Below are positions 7,303-15,290 of a stretch of 22,556 bases of DNA, piece by piece. The stretch comes from CAYZMH01 sp964479445 (GTDB lineage: Bacteria > Bacteroidota > Bacteroidia > Bacteroidales > GCA-2748055). The stretch is taken from the NCBI GenBank assembly GCA_964479445.1, contig CAYZMH010000060.1, positions 1 to 22,556 on the forward strand, in the 5' to 3' direction. The notes below the pieces were generated by a model. The model was not told the DNA's origin. It was given only the letters and a program-made list of their open reading frames with translations, and did no database searches. The first letter of the stretch is position 1. Every line of letters begins with the position of its first letter. Position numbers and translations under genes: made by a program.

Positions 7303-8066
7303 TGAAACCAGCACACACATTTATTTTAACGGCTTTGATGACTTTTGGTATTCTGGTCAATCTGAACGCCCAGGAGCTGACTGCCAAAGAGGTGATTCGT
7401 GAGGCGGATGATCAGATAAACGGGGAAGAGTCCAGCATCAGTGAAATGTCTATGACCATCGTGCGACCGACCTGGGAGCGTACCGTGGAGTTCAAAAACT
7501 GGGTTAAGGGGAGTGATTATGCCCTGACCCTCATTACGGCGCCTGCCAGTGAGAAGGGACAGACCTATTTGAAAAGGGGTAATGAAATGTGGAACTGGAA
7601 TCCCTCCATCAGTCGCCTGATCAAATTACCTCCATCGATGATGTCACAGGGTTGGATGGGATCGGATTATACAAACGATGACATATTGAAAGAGTCTTCG
7701 GTTGTGGAGGATTACACCCACCGGTTCCTGGGAGAAGAAGTGATTGAAGGGCGCATGTGTTACAAGATCAAAATGGAGGCAAAGGAGAACGCTGCTGTAA
7801 TCTGGGGTCACCAGGTTCGCTGGATCGATAAAACCGATTTTTTATTCATGAAAGCCGAACTCTACGATGAAGACGGTTACCTTGTACGTACAGAGCTCGG
7901 AAAAGAGATCAGGCGCATGGACGGAAGGTTGATTCCGTCGGTGCTGGAGCTGATCCCCGAAGAGGAGGACGGACATAAAACCATTGTCACAATTGAGAAG
8001 ATAGAGTTCAATGTACCCATTAACGACCGGTTCTTTTCCCAGCAAAACATGAAGAAGGTCCGGTAA
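7302..8066 (+). CDS. LolA-like outer membrane lipoprotein-sorting protein
   Basis: A 254-residue secreted protein of the 'outer membrane lipoprotein-sorting protein' family, relatives of the LolA/LolB half-barrel that carries lipidated cargo through the periplasm. The signal peptide ends at LNA|QEL, with cleavage after Ala23 and no lipobox Cys, so the mature protein should be soluble. Family-typical segments are GQTYLKRGNEMWNWNPS, a WMGSDYTNDD stretch near residues 120-130, and a central EEVIEGRMCYKIK strand. The ATG overlaps the stop of the TetR-family gene by one base. The two permeases and ATPase that follow supply the inner-membrane extraction engine. It would therefore be the periplasmic carrier of a dedicated lipid or lipoprotein export route; the cargo is unknown. 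Confidence 0.85.
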   Translation: MKPAHTFILTALMTFGILVNLNAQELTAKEVIREADDQINGEESSISEMSMTIVRPTWERTVEFKNWVKGSDYALTLITAPASEKGQTYLKRGNEMWNWNPSISRLIKLPPSMMSQGWMGSDYTNDDILKESSVVEDYTHRFLGEEVIEGRMCYKIKMEAKENAAVIWGHQVRWIDKTDFLFMKAELYDEDGYLVRTELGKEIRRMDGRLIPSVLELIPEEEDGHKTIVTIEKIEFNVPINDRFFSQQNMKKVR

Positions 8067-8091
8067 CAAATTCGTTAAAAAACCACTGGCT

Positions 8092-9507
8092 ATGAAAAAT
8101 TACCTGCTGGCATGGAGAAACCTGTGGAGGAATCGGCGACGCACGATGATTACAGCCGCCTCTGTTCTTTTTGCAGTGTTCTTTGCACTGCTCATGCGGT
8201 CCATGCAACTGGGCTCCTACGACCACATGTTTAAAAATGCCATTGAATCCTATACCGGCTATATACAAATACAACATGAGGATTGGTGGGATGACCGAAC
8301 GGTTGACAACTCTTTTACCGTCACCGACTCCCTGCGCCGAAAGCTTGAGTCGGATAAAAATGTGATCACCACCATTCCGCGTTTCGAGTCTTTTGCGCTG
8401 GCATCGGTGGAGACAAAAACAAAGGGGGTGATGGTAATGGGCATTGATCCTGACAAAGAGAACCTATTATCAAAGGTGCGTGATAAAAAGGTGAAGTATC
8501 GCATTACGGGGGATGTCGTTCAGGAAATAGAAAACGATGATCGACTGCCGGAAAAAACACGGGAAGTAGTCTCTCTTTTTGAAGACCATTCCTATACCAA
8601 TGCGGGACGCTTGCTGATGGACCTGAAGATCAACATGGATAAGAAAGAAACCTACCTGCCGATCCTTGAATCCCATGCATTTTTCAAAAACGGGGATATC
8701 CAAATGGGGGAACCCGGGGTGTGGCTGGGCGACAATCTTTCGCGTTACCTGGAGATGGAAATCGGTGACACCCTGGTCCTGATCAGTCAGGGTTACCATG
8801 CCACCACCGCTGCCGGCAAATATGAGATAAAGGGAATTGTCAAGCAACCTGTTCCCGATGTGGACAGCCGGGTGGTGTATATGCCCGTGGATATGGCCCG
8901 GCAGTTTTATAATGCCGGACAGAACCTCACTTCTATTGCAGTTCACCTGGAAAAGAACGATGAAAAAGAGGTGACGAATACCCGGGCAAGACTGGCAGAA
9001 AAATTGGAACAGCCCCTGGTTGTTAAAGACTGGAGGGAGATGAATGAATTATTGATACAGCAGATGGAAGCCGACAACAAATCGGGTATGATCATGATTG
9101 CCATTCTCTACCTGGTAATTGCCTTCGGTGTATTCGGGACAATCCTCATGATGACTGCAGAAAGGAGAAGAGAGATGGGTGTCCTGGTGGCTATAGGTAT
9201 GCAGAAAAGAAAACTTGCAGCGGTGGTCAGTTACGAAATGGCATACATCGGTATAATGGGGATCCTGGCCGGAGTTGCACTGGCGATACCGTTTATCCTT
9301 TACGGGCAGCACAATCCCATTGTCTTCAAGGGGGAAATGGCCCTGATGTTCGAAGACTATGGATTTGAACCCCTGCTGGCGTTCAAAAGCATTGATCGCT
9401 ATTTCCTCTGGCAAATGGTGGTTGTCGGTTTGATTGTGCTGGCATCACTGACCTATCCATTATCCAGGATTTTCCGTTTAAAAGTAGTGAACGCTCTGAA
9501 AGCATAA
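8092..9507 (+). CDS. FtsX/MacB-type ABC permease, first subunit
   Basis: A 471-residue permease with the LolC/LolE/MacB layout: one span at about 18-38, a large periplasmic domain, and three C-terminal spans at about 331-355, 382-403 and 437-458. The coupling segment ERRREMGVLVAIGMQKRKL after the second span is the usual FtsX-domain contact with the ATPase. The periplasmic region appears to hold about 70-80 extra residues (about 122-200) between the MGIDPDKE strand and the WLGDNLSRYLEMEIGD element. It starts 25 bases after the LolA-like gene and ends 12 bases before a second permease, so the transporter is probably a heterodimer like LolC/LolE. Substrate extraction from the outer leaflet of the inner membrane is the family role. 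Confidence 0.9.
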   Translation: MKNYLLAWRNLWRNRRRTMITAASVLFAVFFALLMRSMQLGSYDHMFKNAIESYTGYIQIQHEDWWDDRTVDNSFTVTDSLRRKLESDKNVITTIPRFESFALASVETKTKGVMVMGIDPDKENLLSKVRDKKVKYRITGDVVQEIENDDRLPEKTREVVSLFEDHSYTNAGRLLMDLKINMDKKETYLPILESHAFFKNGDIQMGEPGVWLGDNLSRYLEMEIGDTLVLISQGYHATTAAGKYEIKGIVKQPVPDVDSRVVYMPVDMARQFYNAGQNLTSIAVHLEKNDEKEVTNTRARLAEKLEQPLVVKDWREMNELLIQQMEADNKSGMIMIAILYLVIAFGVFGTILMMTAERRREMGVLVAIGMQKRKLAAVVSYEMAYIGIMGILAGVALAIPFILYGQHNPIVFKGEMALMFEDYGFEPLLAFKSIDRYFLWQMVVVGLIVLASLTYPLSRIFRLKVVNALKA

Positions 9508-9519
9508 AACCAACATCAT

Positions 9520-10947
9520 ATGATCCTTAAAACTGCATGGAAGAATGTCTGGCGAAACAAAGTCCGCAGCATGGTGGTGATTATCTCCGTCACGATCGGG
9601 ATATTCGGAGGTGTTTTCGCGGTAGCCGTCATGAACGGTGCCATTGATCAGCGCGTGGATGCTTCCCTGAATAACGAAATTTCGCACATTCAGATTAACC
9701 GGGAAGATTTCCGGCAAAACCAGGGTCTGAAAATGACACTTGATCAACCAGGTAAATTCCGGGCGAACCTTTTGGATAAAGAGGGGGTTAACGGTGTTGC
9801 AAAACGATTGATCACCCAGGGGATGGCCAATACAGCCAATAAAAGTACCGGGGTACAGATCAATGGAGTTGATCCTGTGGAAGAGAAAAATGTACTCCGT
9901 CTGCATGAAAAAATAATCCCCGGAACAGGCGGTTATTTTGAAAAAGAGAGTCGCTATAACCTGGCTGTAATCGGAGAAACCCTGGCAAAAGAACTGAACA
10001 TTATCCGTTACATTATCGACGAGGAGATGCTTGACAGTCTGCATAACAGGGAAGTTCCTGATGACCTGCTTGCCAAATTGAAACCATTGACCGGGACCCG
10101 GTTCAGGAGTGAAGATGGGTTTGAAGAGAAAATACAGGAGATACTTACAAAACAGGAGGTGTCTTCATACGGAAGAATCCTTTCGGAAGAGGCATGGTCG
10201 TTCCGGGAGCGATCCAAACTCACCCTTACATTCCTGGACGTCAACAACTATCAGACCGGGGCCATGTTCAGGGTAGCAGGTATTTTTGATGTCAAAAACA
10301 ATATGTTTGAAGAGAGCCAGGTGTTTGTAGATATAGATGATCTGCAGCGACTTACCGGATTACCTGATGGGGCTGCCCATCAATTGATTGTACGCCTGGA
10401 TAACCGGGAGGAAACAAAGCCTGTAGCAGAGCAGATTAAGCAAATGGCTCCCGGACTTGAAGTGATGCATTGGAAAGAGATCCAGCCCGATCTGGCCATG
10501 ATGACCGACCTTGTTCAAAACTTCTATGCAGCTTTCATGATCATCATCCTGGCGGCCCTTGCATTTGGTATCGTAAACACAATGCTTATGGTGGTGCTCG
10601 AGCGCACCAAAGAGCTGGGGATGCTGACTGCCATCGGAATGAATAAAAAACGTGTATTTCGAATGATCATGCTGGAATCTGTCTTTCTGTCGATCATCGG
10701 GGGAATTGTTGGAATGATCGTCAGTAAGATAGTCATTATGCTCACATCAAACCAGGGTATTAATTTTTACAGCTATTCAGAAGGATTTGAGGCAATGGGA
10801 TTCTCTGCTCATATATACCCTTCAATCAGCAATACATTTTTTATTGTCGTTACGATCCTGATCATCATAACCGGCATCCTCTCCTCGATTTATCCGGCAT
10901 TAAAAGCCCTGAAGCTGGATCCGGCTGATGCGTTAAGAACAGAATAA
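9520..10947 (+). CDS. FtsX/MacB-type ABC permease, second subunit
   Basis: A 475-residue paralogue of the preceding permease with the same topology: spans at about 18-40, 335-358, 387-408 and 440-462. It begins with the family's AWKNVWRNK motif, has ERTKELGMLTAIGMNKKRV before the third span, and ends in YPALKALKLDPADALR, the standard C-terminal FtsX signature. Between IGETLAKELN and the LTLTFLD strand, about 65 charged residues (about 162-228) interrupt a place where most MacB-like periplasmic domains have a short link. It is presumably the partner of the 8092-9507 protein. The gap to the ATPase gene is 23 bases. Confidence 0.9.
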   Translation: MILKTAWKNVWRNKVRSMVVIISVTIGIFGGVFAVAVMNGAIDQRVDASLNNEISHIQINREDFRQNQGLKMTLDQPGKFRANLLDKEGVNGVAKRLITQGMANTANKSTGVQINGVDPVEEKNVLRLHEKIIPGTGGYFEKESRYNLAVIGETLAKELNIIRYIIDEEMLDSLHNREVPDDLLAKLKPLTGTRFRSEDGFEEKIQEILTKQEVSSYGRILSEEAWSFRERSKLTLTFLDVNNYQTGAMFRVAGIFDVKNNMFEESQVFVDIDDLQRLTGLPDGAAHQLIVRLDNREETKPVAEQIKQMAPGLEVMHWKEIQPDLAMMTDLVQNFYAAFMIIILAALAFGIVNTMLMVVLERTKELGMLTAIGMNKKRVFRMIMLESVFLSIIGGIVGMIVSKIVIMLTSNQGINFYSYSEGFEAMGFSAHIYPSISNTFFIVVTILIIITGILSSIYPALKALKLDPADALRTE

Positions 10948-10970
10948 CTCATTAAAACACCATAGAACCC

Positions 10971-11654
10971 ATGAAAATACTGGAAATAAAGAACGTTCAT
11001 AAGATCTACAACAGCACACATATACAAGTACATGCTGTCAATGGCGTATCCGTAGATTTTAAAGAGGGAGAGTTTGCTGCCATCGTCGGGCCTTCGGGTT
11101 CAGGCAAGACAACTTTGTTGAACATGATCGGAGGCCTGGACAAACCTACTGAAGGAAAAATAATGATTGCCCGTACCGATCCGGCTCAATTGAAATCATC
11201 GGAGCTCATTGATTTCAGGTTAAATAATATTGGATTCGTGTTTCAGTCTTACAACCTGATCCCGGTGCTCACCGCCCGTGAAAATGTGGAATTCATTATG
11301 AACCTGCAGAAGTGGCCAAAAAATAAGCGGTTCAAGCGTACCAAAGAGATGCTTGAAGCCGTGGGACTTGGTGACCGGCTAGACAGCAAACCCGCTCAAT
11401 TATCAGGCGGACAGCAACAGCGGATCGCTGTCGCACGGGCCCTTGCATCAAAGCCTAAGTTTGTTCTTGCTGATGAGCCCACTGCCAACCTGGACAGTAA
11501 ATCCACCGAGACCTTGCTGGATATCATGGAAGAGCTCAATCGCAATGAGAAAATTACATTCATTTTTTCAACCCACGATACACGCGTAGTGAAAAAAGCG
11601 CGGCGGGTAGTTACCCTGGAAGACGGGAAAGTGATTTCCGACGAAAGAAAATAG
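10971..11654 (+). CDS. ABC transporter ATPase, LolD/MacB type
   Basis: A 227-residue nucleotide-binding subunit for the two permeases just upstream. Motifs in order: Walker A GPSGSGKTT (40-48), Q-loop Gln92 in FVFQSYNLIPVLTA, signature LSGGQQQR (144-151), Walker B FVLADEPT (164-171) with catalytic Glu169, D-loop ANLDS, and H-loop His202. The FQSYNLIPxLTAxENV segment and the short C-terminus are characteristic of the LolD/MacB/FtsE subgroup. As a cytoplasmic homodimer it would drive the permeases mechanically to load cargo onto the LolA-like carrier. The next gene starts 7 bases after its stop. Confidence 0.95.
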   Translation: MKILEIKNVHKIYNSTHIQVHAVNGVSVDFKEGEFAAIVGPSGSGKTTLLNMIGGLDKPTEGKIMIARTDPAQLKSSELIDFRLNNIGFVFQSYNLIPVLTARENVEFIMNLQKWPKNKRFKRTKEMLEAVGLGDRLDSKPAQLSGGQQQRIAVARALASKPKFVLADEPTANLDSKSTETLLDIMEELNRNEKITFIFSTHDTRVVKKARRVVTLEDGKVISDERK

Positions 11655-11661
11655 TATTTCC

Positions 11662-12849
11662 ATGCACCTATTTCGCAAAATCTTAACCACAGGTATCCCG
11701 GTTTTTTTCGTTGCATTTCTGTATCCTTTGCCGGCGCAGAATATTATTGAACTGGACGGATACCTGAATGATATGCAAACGGTCTATTTTATAGAAGATG
11801 ATGACTGGTACTGGGAAAACCAGGTGCATAACCGGTTGAACATTCACCTGTATCCCACCTCCTGGTTAAAGAGTTCAATCCAGTTGAGAAATCGTTTTAT
11901 CCAGGGGAATACAGTTGGTAAATTTCCGGGATATACTGAAAACATTACCGGGGATGCGGGTTGGGCAGACCTCTCTTTTACCCATGACGGAACCTATTCT
12001 GATCATACCGGGTATATCCTTACTTCAATGATTGACAGAGCCTGGTTAGAGTTCTCGGCAGGTAATTTCGTGGCTACCATTGGCCGCCAGCGTATCAACT
12101 GGGGACAGACTTTTGTATGGAACCCCAACGATATTTTCAATACATATTCATACTTCGAAGTGGATTACAGGGAGCGACCGGGAAGTGATGCCTTGAGGCT
12201 TCAATACTACACCGGCATGGCTTCCAACATTGAATTGGCTGCGAAAATTGACAGTGCCGATCGCATAACGGCAGCAGGTTACTACCGCTTTAATGCCGGA
12301 GGGTATGACATCCAGGTCCTGGGTGGAGTTCTCCGGGAAGAAGACCTTGTCCTGGGCACCGGTTGGAGCGGAAATCTGGGAAATACAGCATTCAGGGGAG
12401 AGTTGAGCTATTTAAGGGATCTGGACCGTTTTAAGGATACCACGGGTTATCTTATCGCATCTGCCGGCTGGGATTACATGTTCAAAAATTCATTGTGGAT
12501 CCGGGGTGAAATTCTCTACTCCTCGTTAGCTGATGAGCTCCGGCTTTCCGGTTTCCTCCAGCTTCTCTCTTCCGGAATGGATGTAAAGACCATAGGCTTC
12601 ACCGAATGGTCGCTTTATACCAGTGCCTCCTATCCGATTACACCCCGGTTAAACAGCACCCTTGCCATTATGTATTATCCCGATTGGAAAGGGCTCTTCG
12701 CTGGCCCCTCGCTGGATTACAATGTGGCTGAAAATTTCGATCTTTCCCTGATTTTTCAACTATTTTCTGCTGAACTCGAAGGTTTTACGGGTTCCGCTTC
12801 CAGGCAGGAGACCGGTGTGGGATATATACGGGCCAAATGGAGTTTTTAA
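11662..12849 (+). CDS. Outer-membrane beta-barrel protein of the export operon
   Basis: A 395-residue secreted protein. The signal peptide is cleaved after Ala25 (LPA|QNI). The mature protein is built of alternating hydrophobic/polar strands with aromatic girdles (for example AWLEFSAGNFVATIGRQRINWG, GYILTSMIDRAWLEF), and the last residue is Phe after KWS, the usual barrel-assembly signal. GRQRINWGQTFVWNPNDIFN resembles a segment found in DUF1302-like barrels, which in Proteobacteria accompany LolA-like proteins and exporters. Its position as last gene of the run suggests it is the outer-membrane terminus of the pathway. I found no clear terminator after it, only a weak imperfect hairpin near 12862-12888. 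The barrel call is firm; the DUF1302 relationship needs a profile search. Confidence 0.78.
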   Translation: MHLFRKILTTGIPVFFVAFLYPLPAQNIIELDGYLNDMQTVYFIEDDDWYWENQVHNRLNIHLYPTSWLKSSIQLRNRFIQGNTVGKFPGYTENITGDAGWADLSFTHDGTYSDHTGYILTSMIDRAWLEFSAGNFVATIGRQRINWGQTFVWNPNDIFNTYSYFEVDYRERPGSDALRLQYYTGMASNIELAAKIDSADRITAAGYYRFNAGGYDIQVLGGVLREEDLVLGTGWSGNLGNTAFRGELSYLRDLDRFKDTTGYLIASAGWDYMFKNSLWIRGEILYSSLADELRLSGFLQLLSSGMDVKTIGFTEWSLYTSASYPITPRLNSTLAIMYYPDWKGLFAGPSLDYNVAENFDLSLIFQLFSAELEGFTGSASRQETGVGYIRAKWSF

Positions 12850-12973
12850 CTGGCTTACTTTCCCTTTTAAAGCACACAGTTAAGGGATTATAGTATACAT
12901 TAGCCGGGGCTGTTGAAAAATAGCTCGTGAAAGAAACCCGGAAATCCGTTAATTGCAAATCAGGTGAAACTAA

Positions 12974-13423
12974 ATGTCCGAAGAAGCGTATAAGATCATG
13001 TTTGATGTCCCTAAACTACTTTTAATGTCCCCTGAAACCAACTATGAATGGCCGAATCGTGTATTCCTGATTACGGAGGACGAGGAGGTCAATTTCTTCT
13101 ATCTTAAGACCCTTCTGAAAAAAACCAATGCAACTATTCTTCGCGCAAAGAACGGAAAGGAAGCCGTTCAGATTATAGGTGAGCAAAACAGGGTTGATGT
13201 GATCCTGATGGATATAAACATGCCTGTTATGGACGGGTACGAAGCAACCCGGACCATTAAAGCCACGCACCCCGATATTCCAATCATTGCCCAAACCGCC
13301 TACACATTATCAGAAGACCGGGAAAAATGCCTGAATGCCGGTTTTAATGACTATATAGCCAAGCCCATACGGAAATCGCTTCTCCTGCACAAAATCAACG
13401 ATTACCTCGGTAATCCATCCTAA
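12974..13423 (+). CDS. Receiver-only response regulator
   Basis: A 149-residue CheY-like protein with no output domain. The receiver begins around residue 29 (RVFLITEDEE). The acidic pocket is at 35-37, the phospho-acceptor is Asp80 in DVILMDINMPVMDGYEA, the switch residue is Thr108, and the conserved Lys is Lys130 in DYIAKPI. A 28-residue N-terminal extension precedes the domain; an internal Met at residue 18 is an alternative start. Its receiver resembles the final receiver of the hybrid kinase at 1050-3896, so it could belong to a phosphorelay, but there is no kinase beside it. It lies 124 bases after the beta-barrel gene and 10 bases before dtd, so it probably heads or joins the dtd-MazG-deoC transcript. 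Confidence 0.93.
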   Translation: MSEEAYKIMFDVPKLLLMSPETNYEWPNRVFLITEDEEVNFFYLKTLLKKTNATILRAKNGKEAVQIIGEQNRVDVILMDINMPVMDGYEATRTIKATHPDIPIIAQTAYTLSEDREKCLNAGFNDYIAKPIRKSLLLHKINDYLGNPS

Positions 13424-13433
13424 ACGAAAACAC

Positions 13434-13886
13434 ATGAGGGTAGTTATTCAGCGTGTCCGGCACGCACGAATACGTATTCAAAAAAACGAAGAACGCTCAA
13501 TAGGTCCGGGAATCCTTATTTTACTCGGGATTGAAGACAACGATACCACCGAAGACCGTGATTGGTTATGCTCGAAAATCAGCAGATTGCGTATCTTTGA
13601 CGATGAAAACGGTAAGATGAATCATTCATTGATGGACGTTGGTGGTGATATTATGGTAGTTAGTCAGTTTACCCTGCATGCAAGCACAAAGAAAGGAAAC
13701 CGGCCATCATGGATTCGTGCTGCAACGCCTGATATAGCAGAACCCATGTATCATTCATTTGTCCGGGCATTAACTCAAAACACAGGAAAAGAAATTATTA
13801 CAGGTGAATTTGGGGCCTACATGGAGATCAGCTTGCTAAATGATGGCCCGGTAACTCTTTTTATAGACACCAAAAACAAAGAGTAA
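13434..13886 (+). CDS. dtd: D-aminoacyl-tRNA deacylase
   Basis: Dtd hydrolyses D-amino acids, and mischarged glycine, from tRNA, keeping them out of translation. At 150 residues it is full length. It begins with the family N-terminus MRVVIQRVRHARI and contains the two active-site motifs: SQFTLHA (77-83) and the Gly-cisPro motif in NDGPVT (136-141, with Gly138-Pro139). Its stop overlaps the start of the MazG-like gene by one base (TAATG), indicating translational coupling. Confidence 0.97.
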   Translation: MRVVIQRVRHARIRIQKNEERSIGPGILILLGIEDNDTTEDRDWLCSKISRLRIFDDENGKMNHSLMDVGGDIMVVSQFTLHASTKKGNRPSWIRAATPDIAEPMYHSFVRALTQNTGKEIITGEFGAYMEISLLNDGPVTLFIDTKNKE

Positions 13887-14233
13887 TGACCCTGGAAGAT
13901 GCGCAGAAACGTGTGGATCAATGGATCAGCACATACGGCGTCAGGTATTTTAACGAACTTACCAATATGGCGCTGCTCTCTGAAGAAGTGGGGGAACTTG
14001 CCCGCCTTATAGCAAGAGAATATGGAGAACAGTCATTTAAAGAAAAAGAAAAAGAAGGCTCGATTGAGGATGAAATGGCTGATATCCTGTTCGTATTAAT
14101 TTGCCTGGCCAATCAAACCGGAGTAGATTTGACTTCAGCTTTTGAAAAGAACCTTGCAAAAAAAAACGAACGTGACCAATCCAGGCACAGAGAAAACGAA
14201 AAACTGAAAAACCGAAACGATGAAACATTTTAA
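13886..14233 (+). CDS. MazG-like nucleotide pyrophosphohydrolase
   Basis: A 115-residue all-helical NTP pyrophosphatase of the MazG-like superfamily, which clears non-canonical or excess nucleoside triphosphates. The magnesium-binding signature is present: EEVGE at 33-37 (E33, E34, E37) and ExxD in EDEMADILF (E63, D66). It is a single-domain form, about half the length of E. coli MazG, with a charged Lys/Arg/Glu-rich tail (about 92-112). Its start overlaps dtd by one base and its last 14 bases overlap the start of deoC in another frame, so all three are likely translated from one message. Confidence 0.92.
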   Translation: MTLEDAQKRVDQWISTYGVRYFNELTNMALLSEEVGELARLIAREYGEQSFKEKEKEGSIEDEMADILFVLICLANQTGVDLTSAFEKNLAKKNERDQSRHRENEKLKNRNDETF

Positions 14234-15095
14234 CGATTTCCAATTCACGGTTGATGAAGTTTTTATTAACGATCTCCTGAAATCAATCCGGGATAATCAA
14301 GAATCATCATTTGATCGTTCCCTTTTAACCTCCCTTTTCAGCCTGATCGACCTTACCCGGCTGGGTGAAAAGGATAACGCAGAGAACATCGGCAACCTTT
14401 GTGAACAGGTCAATACGCTGGATGATGCATATCCGGGTTTACCCAATGTAGCTGCCCTGTGCGTATATCCCGAGTTAATTCCGATTGCCCGTGCCCGATT
14501 AAGCAATCCCCTTGTGAATCTTGCATCTGTCGGAGGAGGATTTCCGGCTTCCCAAACATTCCTCGAAATAAAAATTACCGAAATAGAAATGGCTGTGCAG
14601 GCCGGTGCCGAGGAGATTGACATGGTGTTGCCCGTTGGTAAATTCCTGCTGGGGCTTTTAGAGGAAGTATTTGAAGAGATAAAAACGATCAGGGAAAAAA
14701 GTGCAGGAATCACGCTGAAGGTAATACTGGAAACCGGCTCACTGGAAGATCTCACACTGGTAAGAAAAGCCTCTTTACTGTCAATGGACGCCGGTGCAGA
14801 CTTCATTAAAACCTCAACCGGAAAAGCTGGAACAGGAGCTACCCCCGATGCTTTCGCTGTGATGTGCCATGCCGTAATGGATTACTACAATAAAACCGGT
14901 AAAAAGATTGGTGTAAAACCTGCAGGCGGGATTGCAACTGCAGAATCTGCGGTGGTTTATTACCGGATCGTGGAAAGTATCCTTGGACAGGAATGGTTAA
15001 ATCCTGAGAAATTCCGGATCGGTGCCAGTCGTCTTGCCAATGAGATTCTCGCAAGAATTTTCGAAAAAGATGAGAATTTTAGCTATTTTCAGTAG
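14220..15095 (+). CDS. deoC: Deoxyribose-phosphate aldolase
   Basis: DeoC splits 2-deoxyribose-5-phosphate into glyceraldehyde-3-phosphate and acetaldehyde in deoxynucleoside catabolism. The 291-residue protein has the class I aldolase machinery: Asp134 in EEIDMVLPVG, the Schiff-base Lys197 in DFIKTSTGK, and Lys233 in GVKPAGGI. LIDLTRL near residue 42 is the usual N-terminal strand. It is somewhat longer than the roughly 260-residue E. coli enzyme because of a longer N-terminus. The start overlaps the MazG-like gene by 14 bases. Both encoded enzymes deal with nucleotide turnover, which fits co-expression. Confidence 0.97.
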   Translation: MKHFNDFQFTVDEVFINDLLKSIRDNQESSFDRSLLTSLFSLIDLTRLGEKDNAENIGNLCEQVNTLDDAYPGLPNVAALCVYPELIPIARARLSNPLVNLASVGGGFPASQTFLEIKITEIEMAVQAGAEEIDMVLPVGKFLLGLLEEVFEEIKTIREKSAGITLKVILETGSLEDLTLVRKASLLSMDAGADFIKTSTGKAGTGATPDAFAVMCHAVMDYYNKTGKKIGVKPAGGIATAESAVVYYRIVESILGQEWLNPEKFRIGASRLANEILARIFEKDENFSYFQ

Positions 15096-15115
15096 GAAAA
15101 TGCGAATAAATAGCT

Positions 15116-15123
15116 TATATTTG
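15116..15123 (+). promoter_or_regulatory. -7 promoter element downstream of deoC
   Basis: TATATTTG is an exact TAnnTTTG match 20 bases after the deoC stop. No TTG stands at the right -33 distance, so strength is uncertain. No plus-strand gene follows, so a transcript from here would be non-coding and end at the T-run 15284-15290. Confidence 0.4.
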
Positions 15124-15129
15124 TATTAG

Positions 15130-15290
15130 ACAAAACGTTCTTACAATATACGAAAAGACAATTTAATATTAAATAATTGATATTTAGTCTTTTCTACACC
15201 AAAGCGGTTCGATACTACATTCCATTCTCATAGAGACGGGTTGAATTCCATGGCTTTTTTTCTTCAACATATCGGACCGCTTCTTTTTTT
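15130..15290 (+). ncRNA. Candidate small RNA between deoC and the TPR gene
   Basis: From the predicted initiation near 15130 to the T-run is about 160 bases with no open frame of note. It holds an upstream A/T-rich inverted repeat, GAAAAGAC (15152-15159) with GTCTTTTC (15187-15194), which encloses a 14-base A/T palindrome. The terminal fold at 15202-15282 comes next. I do not recognise a known family. It may equally be only the 3' untranslated region of deoC. Confidence 0.35.
15202..15290 (+). terminator. Branched terminator after deoC
   Basis: A 13-base outer stem, AAGCGGTTCGATA (15202-15214) with TATCGGACCGCTT (15270-15282), has a single G-U pair. It encloses two smaller hairpins: TCTC/GAGA (15226-15236) and GTTGAA/TTCAAC (15240-15268). 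Seven T follow (15284-15290), overlapping the stop codon of the convergent TPR gene. The T-run orientation makes it a plus-strand terminator. The 55-base branched interior is far larger than usual. Confidence 0.6.

Noticed and set aside
12850..12973. Terminator between the beta-barrel gene and the response regulator
   Set aside because: CCCTTTTAA and TTAAGGG arms pair only with a bulge and have no T-run. Whether the transcript continues into the response regulator gene is left open.
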